Positions 35,093-44,608 of a stretch of DNA of 64,000 bases are shown one piece after another (position 1 is the stretch's first letter; every line of letters starts with the position of its first letter). Origin of the DNA: Betaproteobacteria bacterium (GTDB taxonomy: Bacteria; Pseudomonadota; Gammaproteobacteria; Burkholderiales; Ferrovaceae); assembly GCA_028866015.1 (NCBI GenBank), contig JAGWIW010000004.1, forward strand, positions 47,409 through 111,408. The letters run 5' to 3'. Position numbers and translations under genes: made by a program. The notes beneath the pieces are model-generated. The model had not been told where the DNA came from, searched no databases, and saw nothing but the letters and a program-made list of their open reading frames with translations.

Positions 35093-37215
35093 CACACGAT
35101 CTCCGGAAGGGGGAAAAGAATGCTGACCTCAGCTCCCCCAAGTTCTAAATTGGATACAGAAATTTTACCGTGGTGTTCTTCCACGATTTTTTTCACGATA
35201 GGCAGTCCCAGGCCAGTCCCTTTACTTTTGGTCGTGACATAGGGTTCGAAAATCCGTCCCAGCAGATCTTCGGAAAATCCTTGTCCGTTGTCTGCAACAG
35301 ACAACCGGATGGCATCGCTTGCGCGCGCGGTAGAGACCACTACCCTGGGATCAGGAAGACCCTGAAGCGCATCCAGGGCGTTTTGCACGAGGTTGTGAAT
35401 GACCTGGCGCAGGCGGGTGGCATCCCCATCGATCAAAGGCAGGGGGTCTTCCAGCCGAACCTCGATTTTCTCACCCATGGATTCGTACAGGACCAGCACT
35501 TCCCGGATCAGGCGATTGAGATCCAGGCTGCGCGTGGTCAGCTTGGAAGAGCGTGCGTATTCGCTGAAATCATTGACCATGTTCTTCAGCGCATCCACCT
35601 GGTTGACGATGGTTGCCGTGGAACGCTCCAGAATGTCCGCTTCGGCCTGGGGCAGTTTTTCTGAAAGCTTGAACTTCAAGCGTTCGGCAGCAAGCTGAAT
35701 GGGGGTCAACGGATTTTTGATTTCATGGGCCAGCCGACGAGCCACTTCACCCCAGGCTGCATCCCTCTGAGCCTGAACCATTTGCGTGATGTCATCGAAT
35801 ACCAGCACGTAATCTCCGCCATGCTCTTCCGGCAGACGATTGCCCCGAAAATGGAATTTCCGTTTGCCCTGGCTTGAAAGGTAGTCCGCGTCCCCTTCCC
35901 AGGCAGCCCCGGCCGCCTGATGGAACTGTTGGGCCAAGTGCTGTGCGATGGGAAGCAGTTCGGGAACGCGCCCCCCCCAGTCCTCAAGGCATTCGCCCTG
36001 GACCCTGTCCACGCCCAGCATCTGGTTGGCACTCAGGTTAGCGCTTTTCAGGTGGAATGAAGCGTCAAATACGATGACCCCGGTAGAGAGGTTGGACAAT
36101 ATGCTTTCCTGGTAGGCTTTGGCCGCCGTAAGTTTTTCCTGGTCTCGCAGCCGCGCGGCGGAAGCTTCTCGCAGCTGTGCCGTCATGGTGTTGAAGGAAC
36201 GGGTCAGCACGCCCAGTTCGTCGTCGCTGACGACCGGGGTCATTTTGGTATAGTCGCCGGCCCCGATGGCCCGGGTGCTTTCTGCAAGGGCACTCAACGG
36301 CGCCCCCAGGCGCTCGGAGATCACAAAGGCCAGTGCAATGGCCGTCAGCAGGGTCAACAGCAAGGCCAGCGTCAGGTTAAGTCCGTAAATTCGCTTGAGT
36401 CCGGTCCGGGCCAGCAACAGTTCCTGGTATCCGCGGTAAGCGGCTTCCACGCTGTCCGCATCGGCAGCCAGCTCACGGGAAACGGGTTGCATCAGCTGCA
36501 ATGCCCGCAAGTCTTCGGAAAAGGAAAGCCGATTGACCGGAACCACCACGCGCAGGTAAAGCCCTTTCCCGGGAAGGGTTTCCACCATTTTGTAGGCCCG
36601 CAGGGAGCGGATCTGGTGGGTAATGGAGCTGCTGATGGGCAACGCTTCAGGAATCAACGCGTTGTTCAGGGCGCTCGAGAACGCCAGGACAGATCCGGAC
36701 TTGGAAAAAAGCGTCGCCTCCTGAACGCCGAATTGTTCGCGCAGGTGATAAAGCAGGGTGGTCTCGTCCAGCGCCGAGGCGTCCGAAAGCTCTGCCGACA
36801 TGGCTTCGCCCTTCTGTGCCAGATCGTTGAGCAGGCTGTCGAATGTGGTCTGGCCAAGGTTCAATCCGGCGCTCAGGGCCTTGTCCACATTGACGTCAAA
36901 CCAGGATTCAATGCTGTTGGAAAGAAATTTGACCGACACGCCATACACCAGCGAGCCTGGCAGGACCGCCATGAGGGCAAAAATCACGATCAGCTTGAGG
37001 GTCAGTTTGGATCCGAACACGCGGTCGCGCAGCTTTCCGTAAAGCGTCCATAGCTGGAATGAAATCAGGGCCATCAAGCCCAATGCGACACCAGCCCCAA
37101 GCGCCAGAAGACGGGGGTAATGGGCGGAAAAGAGGGAGGTGTTGGCCGTTGCTTCAGACAGCATGTAGAGCAATGCGCCGCCAGCCAACACGGCAAGGGT
37201 AATGGCCCACTTCAT
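35092..37215 (-). CDS. ntrY: NtrY-family membrane sensor histidine kinase
   Basis: A 707-residue kinase partner of NtrX. Three N-terminal membrane helices (about 5-25, 32-53, 68-90) are followed by a periplasmic sensor region (about 95-280), a fourth helix (LALLLTLLTAIALAFVIS), HAMP, a PAS domain (about 370-480) and the HisKA core with phospho-accepting His497 in ARRLAHEIKNPLTPIQL. The ATPase boxes are NLVQNALDAL, VADNGQGF and GTGLGLPIVKKIV. NtrYX systems of betaproteobacteria respond to nitrogen or redox/oxygen state. The ATG at 37215 overlaps the DUF4390 stop (ATGA). Confidence 0.94.
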   Translation of the reverse strand: MKWAITLAVLAGGALLYMLSEATANTSLFSAHYPRLLALGAGVALGLMALISFQLWTLYGKLRDRVFGSKLTLKLIVIFALMAVLPGSLVYGVSVKFLSNSIESWFDVNVDKALSAGLNLGQTTFDSLLNDLAQKGEAMSAELSDASALDETTLLYHLREQFGVQEATLFSKSGSVLAFSSALNNALIPEALPISSSITHQIRSLRAYKMVETLPGKGLYLRVVVPVNRLSFSEDLRALQLMQPVSRELAADADSVEAAYRGYQELLLARTGLKRIYGLNLTLALLLTLLTAIALAFVISERLGAPLSALAESTRAIGAGDYTKMTPVVSDDELGVLTRSFNTMTAQLREASAARLRDQEKLTAAKAYQESILSNLSTGVIVFDASFHLKSANLSANQMLGVDRVQGECLEDWGGRVPELLPIAQHLAQQFHQAAGAAWEGDADYLSSQGKRKFHFRGNRLPEEHGGDYVLVFDDITQMVQAQRDAAWGEVARRLAHEIKNPLTPIQLAAERLKFKLSEKLPQAEADILERSTATIVNQVDALKNMVNDFSEYARSSKLTTRSLDLNRLIREVLVLYESMGEKIEVRLEDPLPLIDGDATRLRQVIHNLVQNALDALQGLPDPRVVVSTARASDAIRLSVADNGQGFSEDLLGRIFEPYVTTKSKGTGLGLPIVKKIVEEHHGKISVSNLELGGAEVSILFPLPEIV

Positions 37216-37769
37216 GGGGTGATCTTCCATGTCAGGGGTCTTGACGTGAGGTTCCACTCATTGGACGACAAGGCGTCCACCTGGAACGGCTTGGGCAATT
37301 GCGCCACGTCCAGCTTCATTTGCAGATGGGCTTCGTAGCGTTCGCCTTTCCTGAGAAGTCCGGGACCGCCAAGGCGGATGCGGTTAAGCTGCGCGAGCGA
37401 TTGCAGGGCATCCTGCAAGGAATTGAAGCTGAGATACAGGGAACCGATGGAAAAGCGGTAGGCCCGAGTCAGCGGATTGAAACTGAGGCGACGCTCCTGT
37501 CGCAAGGTGACCACATCCTTGTTAAACCAGTACCAGCGAGGCTCAATCACATCCAAACTGACCTGGAATGTCAGCGAAATGCCGCGTGACAGGGCTTCTT
37601 CCAGGGCAGGGGTAAGCTCAAGGCCAAACTCGGCATTCACGAAATAGCCATCATCAGCCGCAAACACATGGGCTTCACGCACAGCGATTCCCTCTGCCCA
37701 ACTGCCCACGCAGCAAAGCAGAAGGGAGAGCAGCGCAAGCCAGCGACTAAACTTTGCGGAAAATCGCAT
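37212..37769 (-). CDS. exported DUF4390 protein
   Basis: A 185-residue secreted protein of unknown function with a signal peptide (RWLALLSLLLCCVGSWA, cut near residue 25). The mature domain is beta-rich: YFVNAEFGLELTPALEEAL, LDVIEPRWYWFNKDVV, LSFNPLTRAYRFSIGSLYLSF and RIRLGGPGLLRKGERY. This family sits between rsmB and ntrY in many betaproteobacteria and may feed information to the NtrY sensor domain; that is inference. The start at 37769 overlaps the end of rsmB by 23 bases; an ATG at 37781 is also possible. Confidence 0.82.
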   Translation of the reverse strand: MRFSAKFSRWLALLSLLLCCVGSWAEGIAVREAHVFAADDGYFVNAEFGLELTPALEEALSRGISLTFQVSLDVIEPRWYWFNKDVVTLRQERRLSFNPLTRAYRFSIGSLYLSFNSLQDALQSLAQLNRIRLGGPGLLRKGERYEAHLQMKLDVAQLPKPFQVDALSSNEWNLTSRPLTWKITP

Positions 37770-39024
37770 AGAAAAATCCATCGTGCATTGCATCGGGAAG
37801 GATTTGCCCCTCCTCAAACAAGGGGTCCTCGATCGGCAGTGGCTTCGCGTCAGGATGCCTTTCCAGAAAGGCGTCTGCCTGCATCCGGTTTTCTTCGGCA
37901 AAGATGGAACAGGTGGCGTAGATCAGCCGTCCGCCCCGGCGCAGCAGGGGCCACAACGCGTCCAGAAGGCGCGTCTGGGTCTCCGCAAGCGCCGGAATGT
38001 CTTCGGGGCGACGCAACCACTTGATGTCGGGATGACGGCGCACCACTCCGGAGCCACTGCAGGGTGCATCCAGCAGGATGCGGTCAAAGGGAACGCCATC
38101 CCACCACCCGTCCGGCTGTGAAGCGTCTGCAACCTGACAATGAGCCTGTACCTTCAGGCGGGAGAGCGTGGCTTCCATTTTCCTGACGCGCCCTGCATCC
38201 TGGTCAAGCGCCCATACTTCAAGCCCGTTGCCGCGTTCAAGGATGTGCGCGGTTTTTCCACCCGGAGCAGCACAGGCATCCAGCACGCGCTGCTTGGGAT
38301 GCAATGCCAGCAATTCGGCAGCGAATTGTGCCGAGGCATCCTGCACGGAAACATCCCCCTGGTCGAATCCGGGTAGCTGGGCCACGGAAACGGGCTGCTC
38401 CAGCACCAGACCGTCGCTGCCCACAGGAATTGCCGCCATCCCTGCCTGGCTCAGTCGCTGCTGATACTGGTCGCGACTGTTGTGACGGCGGTTGACGCGC
38501 AAGGTCATGGGCGCATGCTGCTGTGCGGCTTCAAGCAGGCTTTCCCATCGCTCGGGGTATTGGAGCCTGACTTTTTCGATCCACCAGCCAGGATGGCTGA
38601 ACCGACCTTCCGGCGTCTCGTGAACCTGCTGCAACAATCCGTCCTTCTGGCGCAGCAGGTTGCGCAATACCCCGTTCACAAATCCTTTGGATGAAGGGCT
38701 TCCCATCTCGGCCGCCGTTTCCACGGCATGACTCACCACGGCATGATGGGCCGAACGCGTATGGAGCAGCTGGTAGGTTGCCACCATGAGCAAGGCATCG
38801 AGCGGCGGCAAAGGGTGTCGTTTGGGATACAGCTGCAGCAACACGCCTTCGATTTCACTGCGATAACGCAGCACACCGTAAGCAGCATCCTGCATGGAAG
38901 CACGCTGATGGTCCGTGAGCCGCCCTTTGGCCTGTTTGCGGGCATCCGTCAGGGCATGGTCCAGATTCCTGCCGTTCAGAACCTGCGCCAGAGCCAAAGT
39001 GGCCAATCTCTGTATTTCCTGCAT
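37747..39024 (-). CDS. rsmB: 16S rRNA (cytosine-967-C5)-methyltransferase
   Basis: A 425-residue enzyme. An N-terminal NusB-like RNA-binding domain (about 1-135, with AYGVLRYRSEIEGVL) is joined to a SAM methyltransferase domain. The motifs are LDACAAPGGKTAHILE, ALDQDAGRV, RILLDAPCSGSGVVRRHPD (catalytic Cys in PCSGSG) and YATCSIFAEEN with the second cysteine. It methylates C967 of 16S rRNA. Its ATG shares one base with the fmt stop (TGATG). Confidence 0.95.
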   Translation of the reverse strand: MQEIQRLATLALAQVLNGRNLDHALTDARKQAKGRLTDHQRASMQDAAYGVLRYRSEIEGVLLQLYPKRHPLPPLDALLMVATYQLLHTRSAHHAVVSHAVETAAEMGSPSSKGFVNGVLRNLLRQKDGLLQQVHETPEGRFSHPGWWIEKVRLQYPERWESLLEAAQQHAPMTLRVNRRHNSRDQYQQRLSQAGMAAIPVGSDGLVLEQPVSVAQLPGFDQGDVSVQDASAQFAAELLALHPKQRVLDACAAPGGKTAHILERGNGLEVWALDQDAGRVRKMEATLSRLKVQAHCQVADASQPDGWWDGVPFDRILLDAPCSGSGVVRRHPDIKWLRRPEDIPALAETQTRLLDALWPLLRRGGRLIYATCSIFAEENRMQADAFLERHPDAKPLPIEDPLFEEGQILPDAMHDGFFYAIFRKV

Positions 39025-39962
39025 TACGTCCCCATGCGGTCACCCGGAGCCACCGGGTAACCTTTCAGAAATTCACCCGCCGTCAAAGGCTTGCCGCCAG
39101 GTCTCTGCAACATTTTCAGCAGGAGTCGGCTGCCTCCGCCACAAGCAACGGCAATCCCGCCTTCATCCAGGGACATCACCGTGCCTGGATCGGCGTTTGC
39201 CGATTCCCGGGGCAAGGCTTCCGCCTCCCACACCTTGATCATTTCACTGCCAAGAAAGGTTCGGGAGACCGGTGCAGGGTTGAATGCCCGGATGTCGCGA
39301 TCCAGCTGCACTGCCGGTTTGGCCCAGTCCAGAACCGTCTCCTCTTTCGTGATCTTGTGCGCATAGGTAACCCCTTCCCGAGGCTGGGGAACAGGTTTCA
39401 ATTCTCCCTTTTCCAGCCGTTCCAGCGCTTCGATGATGGTGCGTGCACCCAGGTCAGCCAGGCGGTCATGCAGTGTTCGAGCCGTGTCCCTGGGCTGGAT
39501 GGGGCAGGGACGTTCCAGCAGGACATCGCCTGTGTCCAGGCCGGCGTCCATCTGCATGATGCTGATGCCGCTGAGCGAATCACCCGCCTGGATCGCGCGC
39601 TGGATGGGCGCTGCACCGCGCCAGCGGGGCAGCAGGGAAGCGTGGATATTGAGCGCTCCCCAACGGGGAATGGACAGAAGAGGGGAAGGCAGCAGCATGC
39701 CGTAAGCACAAACCACCAGGACATCCGCTGCAAAACTGCGCAGAAGGTCCTGCACTTCAGCCGCATCCAGCCGATCCGGCTGGTAGACCGGCACGTGGGC
39801 CGCCAGGGCTGTCCGCTTCACCGGGCCAGGAAGCACCTTGAAGCCCCGGCCGACAGGGCGGTCCGGCTGGGTCAAAACGGCCGCTACGGTATACCCTGCC
39901 ACAATCAGCGCGTCCAGGCTGCGCGCAGCAAATTCCGGCGTGCCGGCAAAAACGAGGCGCAT
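39024..39962 (-). CDS. fmt: methionyl-tRNA formyltransferase
   Basis: Formylates initiator Met-tRNA using 10-formyl-tetrahydrofolate. The 312-residue protein has RLVFAGTPEFAARSLDAL at the start, the catalytic triad region HASLLPRWRGAAPIQRAI (N, H) and QMDAGLDTGDVL with the aspartate, and the C-terminal tRNA-binding OB-like domain. The ATG shares one base with the def stop (TAATG). Confidence 0.97.
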   Translation of the reverse strand: MRLVFAGTPEFAARSLDALIVAGYTVAAVLTQPDRPVGRGFKVLPGPVKRTALAAHVPVYQPDRLDAAEVQDLLRSFAADVLVVCAYGMLLPSPLLSIPRWGALNIHASLLPRWRGAAPIQRAIQAGDSLSGISIMQMDAGLDTGDVLLERPCPIQPRDTARTLHDRLADLGARTIIEALERLEKGELKPVPQPREGVTYAHKITKEETVLDWAKPAVQLDRDIRAFNPAPVSRTFLGSEMIKVWEAEALPRESANADPGTVMSLDEGGIAVACGGGSRLLLKMLQRPGGKPLTAGEFLKGYPVAPGDRMGT

Positions 39963-40465
39963 TACAACGTTTCCCGGACCCGTTTGCGCAACTTGGTCTT
40001 GATGCGGTTCTGCTTGAGCTGGGAGAGGTATTCCACGAACACTTTCCCTTCAAGATGATCCATCTCGTGCTGCAGGCACGTGGCCAGCAGGCCTTCAGCT
40101 TGCAGGGTGAACGGCTTTCCCTCCCGGTCCAGCGCCTGCACCACAATCCGCTCCGCCCGCGTCACCCGGTCGTAGATGCCCGGAACGGAAAGACAGCCTT
40201 CCTCACGTTCAGAAAGGCCTTCGCTGGAAACCAGGCGGGGATTGATGAAGACCTGAAGGTGCTGCTGGTCTTCAGATACGTCCAGCACGATCACGCGCTG
40301 GTGCACATTCACCTGTGTGGCAGCCAGTCCTATACCTACTGCAGCCCGCATGGTTTCTGCCATGTCGTCCACCAGCTTGCGGATCCGGTCATCCACTTCC
40401 GCCACCGGCGATGCCCGGGTATGCAGACGGGGATCCGGATAATGCAGAATGGGGAGTAACGCCAT
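39962..40465 (-). CDS. def: peptide deformylase
   Basis: Removes the N-formyl group from nascent proteins. The 167-residue metalloenzyme carries GIGLAATQV (residues 44-52), EGCLSVP with metal ligand Cys91, and QHEMDH with ligands His133 and His137 and catalytic Glu134. The ATG at 40465 fits the family start ([13 protein letters not shown]); the longer open frame reads backwards through the dprA start and is rejected. It is the first gene of the long overlapping run to FkbM and divergent from dprA, with 71 bases between. Confidence 0.97.
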   Translation of the reverse strand: MALLPILHYPDPRLHTRASPVAEVDDRIRKLVDDMAETMRAAVGIGLAATQVNVHQRVIVLDVSEDQQHLQVFINPRLVSSEGLSEREEGCLSVPGIYDRVTRAERIVVQALDREGKPFTLQAEGLLATCLQHEMDHLEGKVFVEYLSQLKQNRIKTKLRKRVRETL

Positions 40466-40536
40466 AATTTTGCCTATGCCTGACAGATTTTCAGCTCCAA
40501 GGATACTATTATAGCTGTCTCCAACGGAGTGACCCA

Positions 40537-41505
40537 TTGCGCCCTGATCCCGACCCCCTGCACCGGTGGTTTGACCCCGATCAAGCAGAAGCAACGCGAC
40601 AATGGCTGTCCCAACCACGAAATCACTTCCTGACCCAGGAAGACCGGGCCTACCCCCCTTTGTTGCGGGAAATCGCCGATGCTCCCGAGTTTCTGTTCGT
40701 AAAAGGCGATCCCGCCCTCCTGGCCAAACCCATGGTTGCCATCGTGGGCAGCCGGCATGCCACCCGCCAGGGCTGCATGGATGCAGAATCCTTTGCCGAA
40801 GCCCTTTCCACGTCAGGCATCACGGTGGTCAGCGGCCTGGCCACGGGCATTGATGCGGCTGCCCACAGAGGGGCCCTGAAAGGTCCAGGAGGCACGGTGG
40901 CCGTCATCGCTACGGGCGCCGATCGCGTGTACCCGGCCTCCAACCGGGAACTGGCCCGGGAAATCGCTTCCTGTGGCGCCCTTGTTTCCGAGTTTCCACT
41001 GGGAACCGCTGCGCAAAAATGGCACTTTCCCAAACGGAACCGGATCATTTCAGGCCTTTCTTCCGGATGTGTGGTGGTGGAAGCCACCCTGACCAGCGGT
41101 TCCATCATCACGGCCCAACTCGCTCTTGAACAAGGCAGGGAAGTCTTTGCGATACCGGGCTCCATACATTCCCCGTTTTCAAAAGGATGCCACCGACTGA
41201 TCCGGGAAGGAGCCAAGCTGGTGGAAACCGCGCGTGACATTCTGGAAGAACTGCATTTCCCCCTTTCTCCTGTCGCCGCCGGCGATGTTTCCCCTGCCGT
41301 ACCGGAGGACACAATACCCCGGGACCCCAGGGACCTTCTTTTCCGTGAACTGCTCCATTCCCCCCTTACCCTGGATCAGCTCTGCCTGCGAACCGGCTTG
41401 ACGGCCGGGCAGGTATCCCTCATGCTGACCTCGCTGGAGCTGGAAGGGGAAGTGTCCTCACTCCCCGGTGGCCGCTACCAGCGATTGGATTTCAGGCGGA
41501 GGTGA
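40537..41505 (+). CDS. dprA: DNA-processing protein DprA (N-terminally short)
   Basis: Loads RecA on incoming single-stranded DNA during natural transformation. The 322-residue protein has a full Rossmann core: [67 protein letters not shown] and [17 protein letters not shown]-terminal winged-helix-like DprA domain (about 265-322) follows. The usual N-terminal SAM-like helical domain (about 50 residues) is missing. The start is a TTG with CGGAG 8 bases before it; no in-frame ATG or GTG exists back to the stop at 40465-40467. So the domain loss looks real rather than a start error. Confidence 0.92.
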   Translation: MRPDPDPLHRWFDPDQAEATRQWLSQPRNHFLTQEDRAYPPLLREIADAPEFLFVKGDPALLAKPMVAIVGSRHATRQGCMDAESFAEALSTSGITVVSGLATGIDAAAHRGALKGPGGTVAVIATGADRVYPASNRELAREIASCGALVSEFPLGTAAQKWHFPKRNRIISGLSSGCVVVEATLTSGSIITAQLALEQGREVFAIPGSIHSPFSKGCHRLIREGAKLVETARDILEELHFPLSPVAAGDVSPAVPEDTIPRDPRDLLFRELLHSPLTLDQLCLRTGLTAGQVSLMLTSLELEGEVSSLPGGRYQRLDFRRR

Positions 41506-41548
41506 CCACGCTCGGCCTGAACGAATTGACTCGAGAGGGACGGTTTCG

Positions 41549-42004
41549 ATGGTCGACATTCTCATTTTCGTTTACGAAAATTTTTTCGCCAGCGGCATTT
41601 ATCCGACCCATTCCGTGCTGCAGAACCGCCTCTTCGCTGCCGGTTTCAGGGAGGATGAAGTTGAGGAAACGTTGGCCTGGCTGGAAAACATCAGCCCGCT
41701 CGCACCAGCGGATATGGGCTCCGACCTTTTGCATGCTGTCAGCCAGCGTTGTCTTGACCCGACAGAATTTGAGCGCATTGGCGCAACCGGCTGGGGGTTC
41801 ATCGCTTTTCTGGAAAACAACCAGATTCTCTCGGCCACACAGCGTGAACTGATACTGTCAGGCATCATGGCCCTGGATGAACCCGAAGTCGACCTGGACC
41901 GCCTCAAGCTGATCGTTCTGATGGTACTGTGGCGCCAAGGCTATTCCCTTGAAGCGCTCCTGGTTGAAGAACTCATTCACTACCAGGATTGGATCCTGCA
42001 ATAG
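41549..42004 (+). CDS. smg: Smg family protein (DUF494)
   Basis: A 151-residue protein beginning MVDILIFVYENFF and continuing VEETLAWLENI and GWGFIAFLENNQIL, typical of the Smg family, whose function is not established. It nearly always lies beside dprA and topA, as here. The ATG at 41549 matches the family start; the frame is open further back into dprA. Ten bases separate it from topA. A helical, soluble protein is predicted. Confidence 0.93.
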   Translation: MVDILIFVYENFFASGIYPTHSVLQNRLFAAGFREDEVEETLAWLENISPLAPADMGSDLLHAVSQRCLDPTEFERIGATGWGFIAFLENNQILSATQRELILSGIMALDEPEVDLDRLKLIVLMVLWRQGYSLEALLVEELIHYQDWILQ

Positions 42005-42013
42005 TTTTATCCC

Positions 42014-44608
42014 GTGTCCAAAAGCCTGCTCATCGTAGAGTCGCCCTCGAAGGCGAAAACTCTTAAAAAATACCTTGGTCCGGGATTCGAAATCCTGGCT
42101 TCCTATGGCCATGTGCGCGATCTGGTTCCCAAGTCCGGCGCTGTGGATCCAGCCGATCACTTCGCCATGAAGTACCAGTTGGTGGAACGCAATGAAAAGC
42201 ATGTGGATGCCATCGCCAAGGCCGTCAAGCAGGCCGATCACATCTACCTGGCCACTGACCCGGATCGTGAAGGGGAAGCCATTGCCTGGCATTTGAGTGA
42301 AATCCTCGCAGCAAAAAAACTCCTCAAGAACAAATCGCTGCAACGGGTTGCCTTCTACGAGATCACCCAGCAGGCGGTACAGGAAGCGGTGGCTCATCCG
42401 CGCGACATTTCAATGCCGCTCGTCAACGCCCAGCAGGCAAGGCGCGCGCTGGATTACCTGGTGGGTTTCAATCTGTCGCCCCTGCTGTGGAAAAAAATCC
42501 GTCGTGGACTGTCCGCAGGCCGCGTGCAGAGCCCGGCTCTCAGGCTCATCGTGGAACGGGAAAACCAGATCGCCGCCTTCAAAAGCGACGAGTACTGGAC
42601 CCTCCATCTGGACAGCCACAAGGACAGCCAGACTTTTTCCGCTCGCCTCATCCAGTTCCAGGGAGAGAAGCTGCAGCAACTGAGCATCGGCACGGAGGGA
42701 CGGCAGGCGGAAGTGCTGGCAGCACTTGCCGGAAAACCGGCAAAAGTCCTGAAGGTGGAAAAAAAGCGCCGCCAGCGTCATGCGGCCGCTCCATTCACCA
42801 CCTCCACACTGCAGCAGGAATCCGTTCGCAAGTTGGGTTTCACCACCGACCGAACCATGAAAATCGCCCAGCAGTTGTACGAAGGGATCGACATCGGTGG
42901 CGGTGCCGTGGGCCTGATCTCCTACATGCGAACCGATTCCGTGAACCTGTCGCAGGAAGCGTTGCAGGACATCCGGAAACACATACGGGATCATTTCGAC
43001 AGCGAATACCTGCCCAAGAACCCGGTGTTCTATGCCAACAGGTCCAAGAATGCGCAGGAAGCCCACGAAGCCATCCGGCCCACGTCCATTGCCCGGACCC
43101 CCGCAAATCTTCGCGGGCATCTCACAGCCGACCAGTTCAGGCTGTATGAAATGATCTGGAAACGCACGGTGGCCTCGCAAATGACCCAGGCCCTGTTTGA
43201 CACCGTGGCCGTCGACATTGCCCTGGGCGTTTCCGGCACATTGTTCAGGGCCAATGGCCAAACCCTGGTCTTTCCCGGCTTCATTGCAGTTTACCGGGAA
43301 GACGAAGACGACATCCCTGAAAAGCGGGGCAGCGAAGACTCTGACGACGAGGCCCGGCTGCCTCTGATGGTCGAGGGGGAAATCCTGCCGGTAGATCGCC
43401 TGTGGGGAGAACAGCATTTCACACAACCACCCCCCCGCTATTCCGAAGCCAGCCTGGTGAAAGCGCTGGAGGAGTTCGGCATCGGCCGCCCCTCCACCTA
43501 TGCCAGCATCATCAGCACGCTGGTCAATCGCGAATACGTGGTGCTCGACAAAAAACGCTTCAAGCCGACCGACGTGGGCGACGTCGTCAACAAGTTTCTT
43601 ACGGAACATTTCTCGCGCTACGTGGACTATGATTTCACCGCCCGCCTGGAAGACCAGCTGGACCTGATTTCTGAAGGCAAACTGGAATGGGTTCCGGTTC
43701 TGGACCAGTTCTGGAAAGATTTTTCCAACCAGGTGGAAGAGAAATCAGCAGTCTCGCGAGCCGAAGTCACCCAGGAGACGCTGGACGAAGCCTGTCCAAA
43801 ATGCGGCAAGCCCCTGTCCGTCCGGTTGGGTCGGCGTGGCAAGTTCGTGGGTTGCAGCGGATATCCGGAGTGCGATTTCACTCGCAATCTTGACGGAGGC
43901 AGCGGCTCCACCGAGCCCGTGGCCATTGGCAATGCGCCTGACTCAGGATTGCCGATGTTGCTGCTGAACGGCCCTTACGGACCTTACCTGCAATTGGGAG
44001 AAAGCGCCGCGGAAGGGAAGAAACCAAAGCGCGTTTCACTGCCCAAAAACCTCATGCCCGACCAGGTCACTCCGGACATCGCGTTCAAGCTGCTGTCCTT
44101 GCCAAGGGAACTCGGTCTTCATCCGGCGAACGACAAAAAAGTGACCGTCAACATCGGACGCTTCGGCCCTTATATCCAGCATGACGGGGGTTTCCGCTCG
44201 ATTCCCAAAGCCGACAACATTTTTGACATTTCGCTGGAGCGTGCTGTCCAGATTCTGGCGGAGCCAAAGAGCGCAGGGCGCGGCGCTTTGCGCATGCTGG
44301 GTGCCCATCCGGCTGATCAACAACCGGTAGGCCTGTACAGCGGTCGCTATGGCCCTTACGTGAAGCATGGCAAAGTGAATGCAACCCTACCCACCGGGGC
44401 CGATCTCGAAACGTTCACGCTGGAAGAGGCGCTGGAACTCCTGGCGAGCAAAGTCCAGAAGAGCGAATCGGCACCATCCAAGAAACCGGCTGCAAAAAAG
44501 GCTTCCGGCTCGACCCGCAAGAAGGCGGCCACGTCCACCGCAGCAAAAGCGACCACTGCAAAAAAGAAGCCTGCCGCCAAGAAGAAAACGACAAAAGAAA
44601 AAACCTGA
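42014..44608 (+). CDS. topA: DNA topoisomerase I
   Basis: Type IA enzyme that relaxes negative supercoils. The 864-residue product starts at a GTG with SLLIVESPSKAKTLKKYLG (TOPRIM Glu), then LATDPDREGEAIAWH. The active-site tyrosine is Tyr304 in LISYMRTDSVN. Only one clear C4 zinc finger is visible (CPKCGKPL...FVGCSGYPECDF), followed by Topo_C-like repeats (GLPMLLLNGPYGPYLQLG, VNIGRFGPYIQHDGGF, GLYSGRYGPYVKHGKVN). The tail from about residue 815 is a Lys/Ala/Thr-rich, histone-like basic stretch. Its stop abuts the stop of the convergent GT2 gene. Confidence 0.97.
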   Translation: MSKSLLIVESPSKAKTLKKYLGPGFEILASYGHVRDLVPKSGAVDPADHFAMKYQLVERNEKHVDAIAKAVKQADHIYLATDPDREGEAIAWHLSEILAAKKLLKNKSLQRVAFYEITQQAVQEAVAHPRDISMPLVNAQQARRALDYLVGFNLSPLLWKKIRRGLSAGRVQSPALRLIVERENQIAAFKSDEYWTLHLDSHKDSQTFSARLIQFQGEKLQQLSIGTEGRQAEVLAALAGKPAKVLKVEKKRRQRHAAAPFTTSTLQQESVRKLGFTTDRTMKIAQQLYEGIDIGGGAVGLISYMRTDSVNLSQEALQDIRKHIRDHFDSEYLPKNPVFYANRSKNAQEAHEAIRPTSIARTPANLRGHLTADQFRLYEMIWKRTVASQMTQALFDTVAVDIALGVSGTLFRANGQTLVFPGFIAVYREDEDDIPEKRGSEDSDDEARLPLMVEGEILPVDRLWGEQHFTQPPPRYSEASLVKALEEFGIGRPSTYASIISTLVNREYVVLDKKRFKPTDVGDVVNKFLTEHFSRYVDYDFTARLEDQLDLISEGKLEWVPVLDQFWKDFSNQVEEKSAVSRAEVTQETLDEACPKCGKPLSVRLGRRGKFVGCSGYPECDFTRNLDGGSGSTEPVAIGNAPDSGLPMLLLNGPYGPYLQLGESAAEGKKPKRVSLPKNLMPDQVTPDIAFKLLSLPRELGLHPANDKKVTVNIGRFGPYIQHDGGFRSIPKADNIFDISLERAVQILAEPKSAGRGALRMLGAHPADQQPVGLYSGRYGPYVKHGKVNATLPTGADLETFTLEEALELLASKVQKSESAPSKKPAAKKASGSTRKKAATSTAAKATTAKKKPAAKKKTTKEKT

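Noticed and set aside
42410..43609. 399-codon open frame antisense to topA
   Set aside because: Shadow of the topoisomerase I reading frame.
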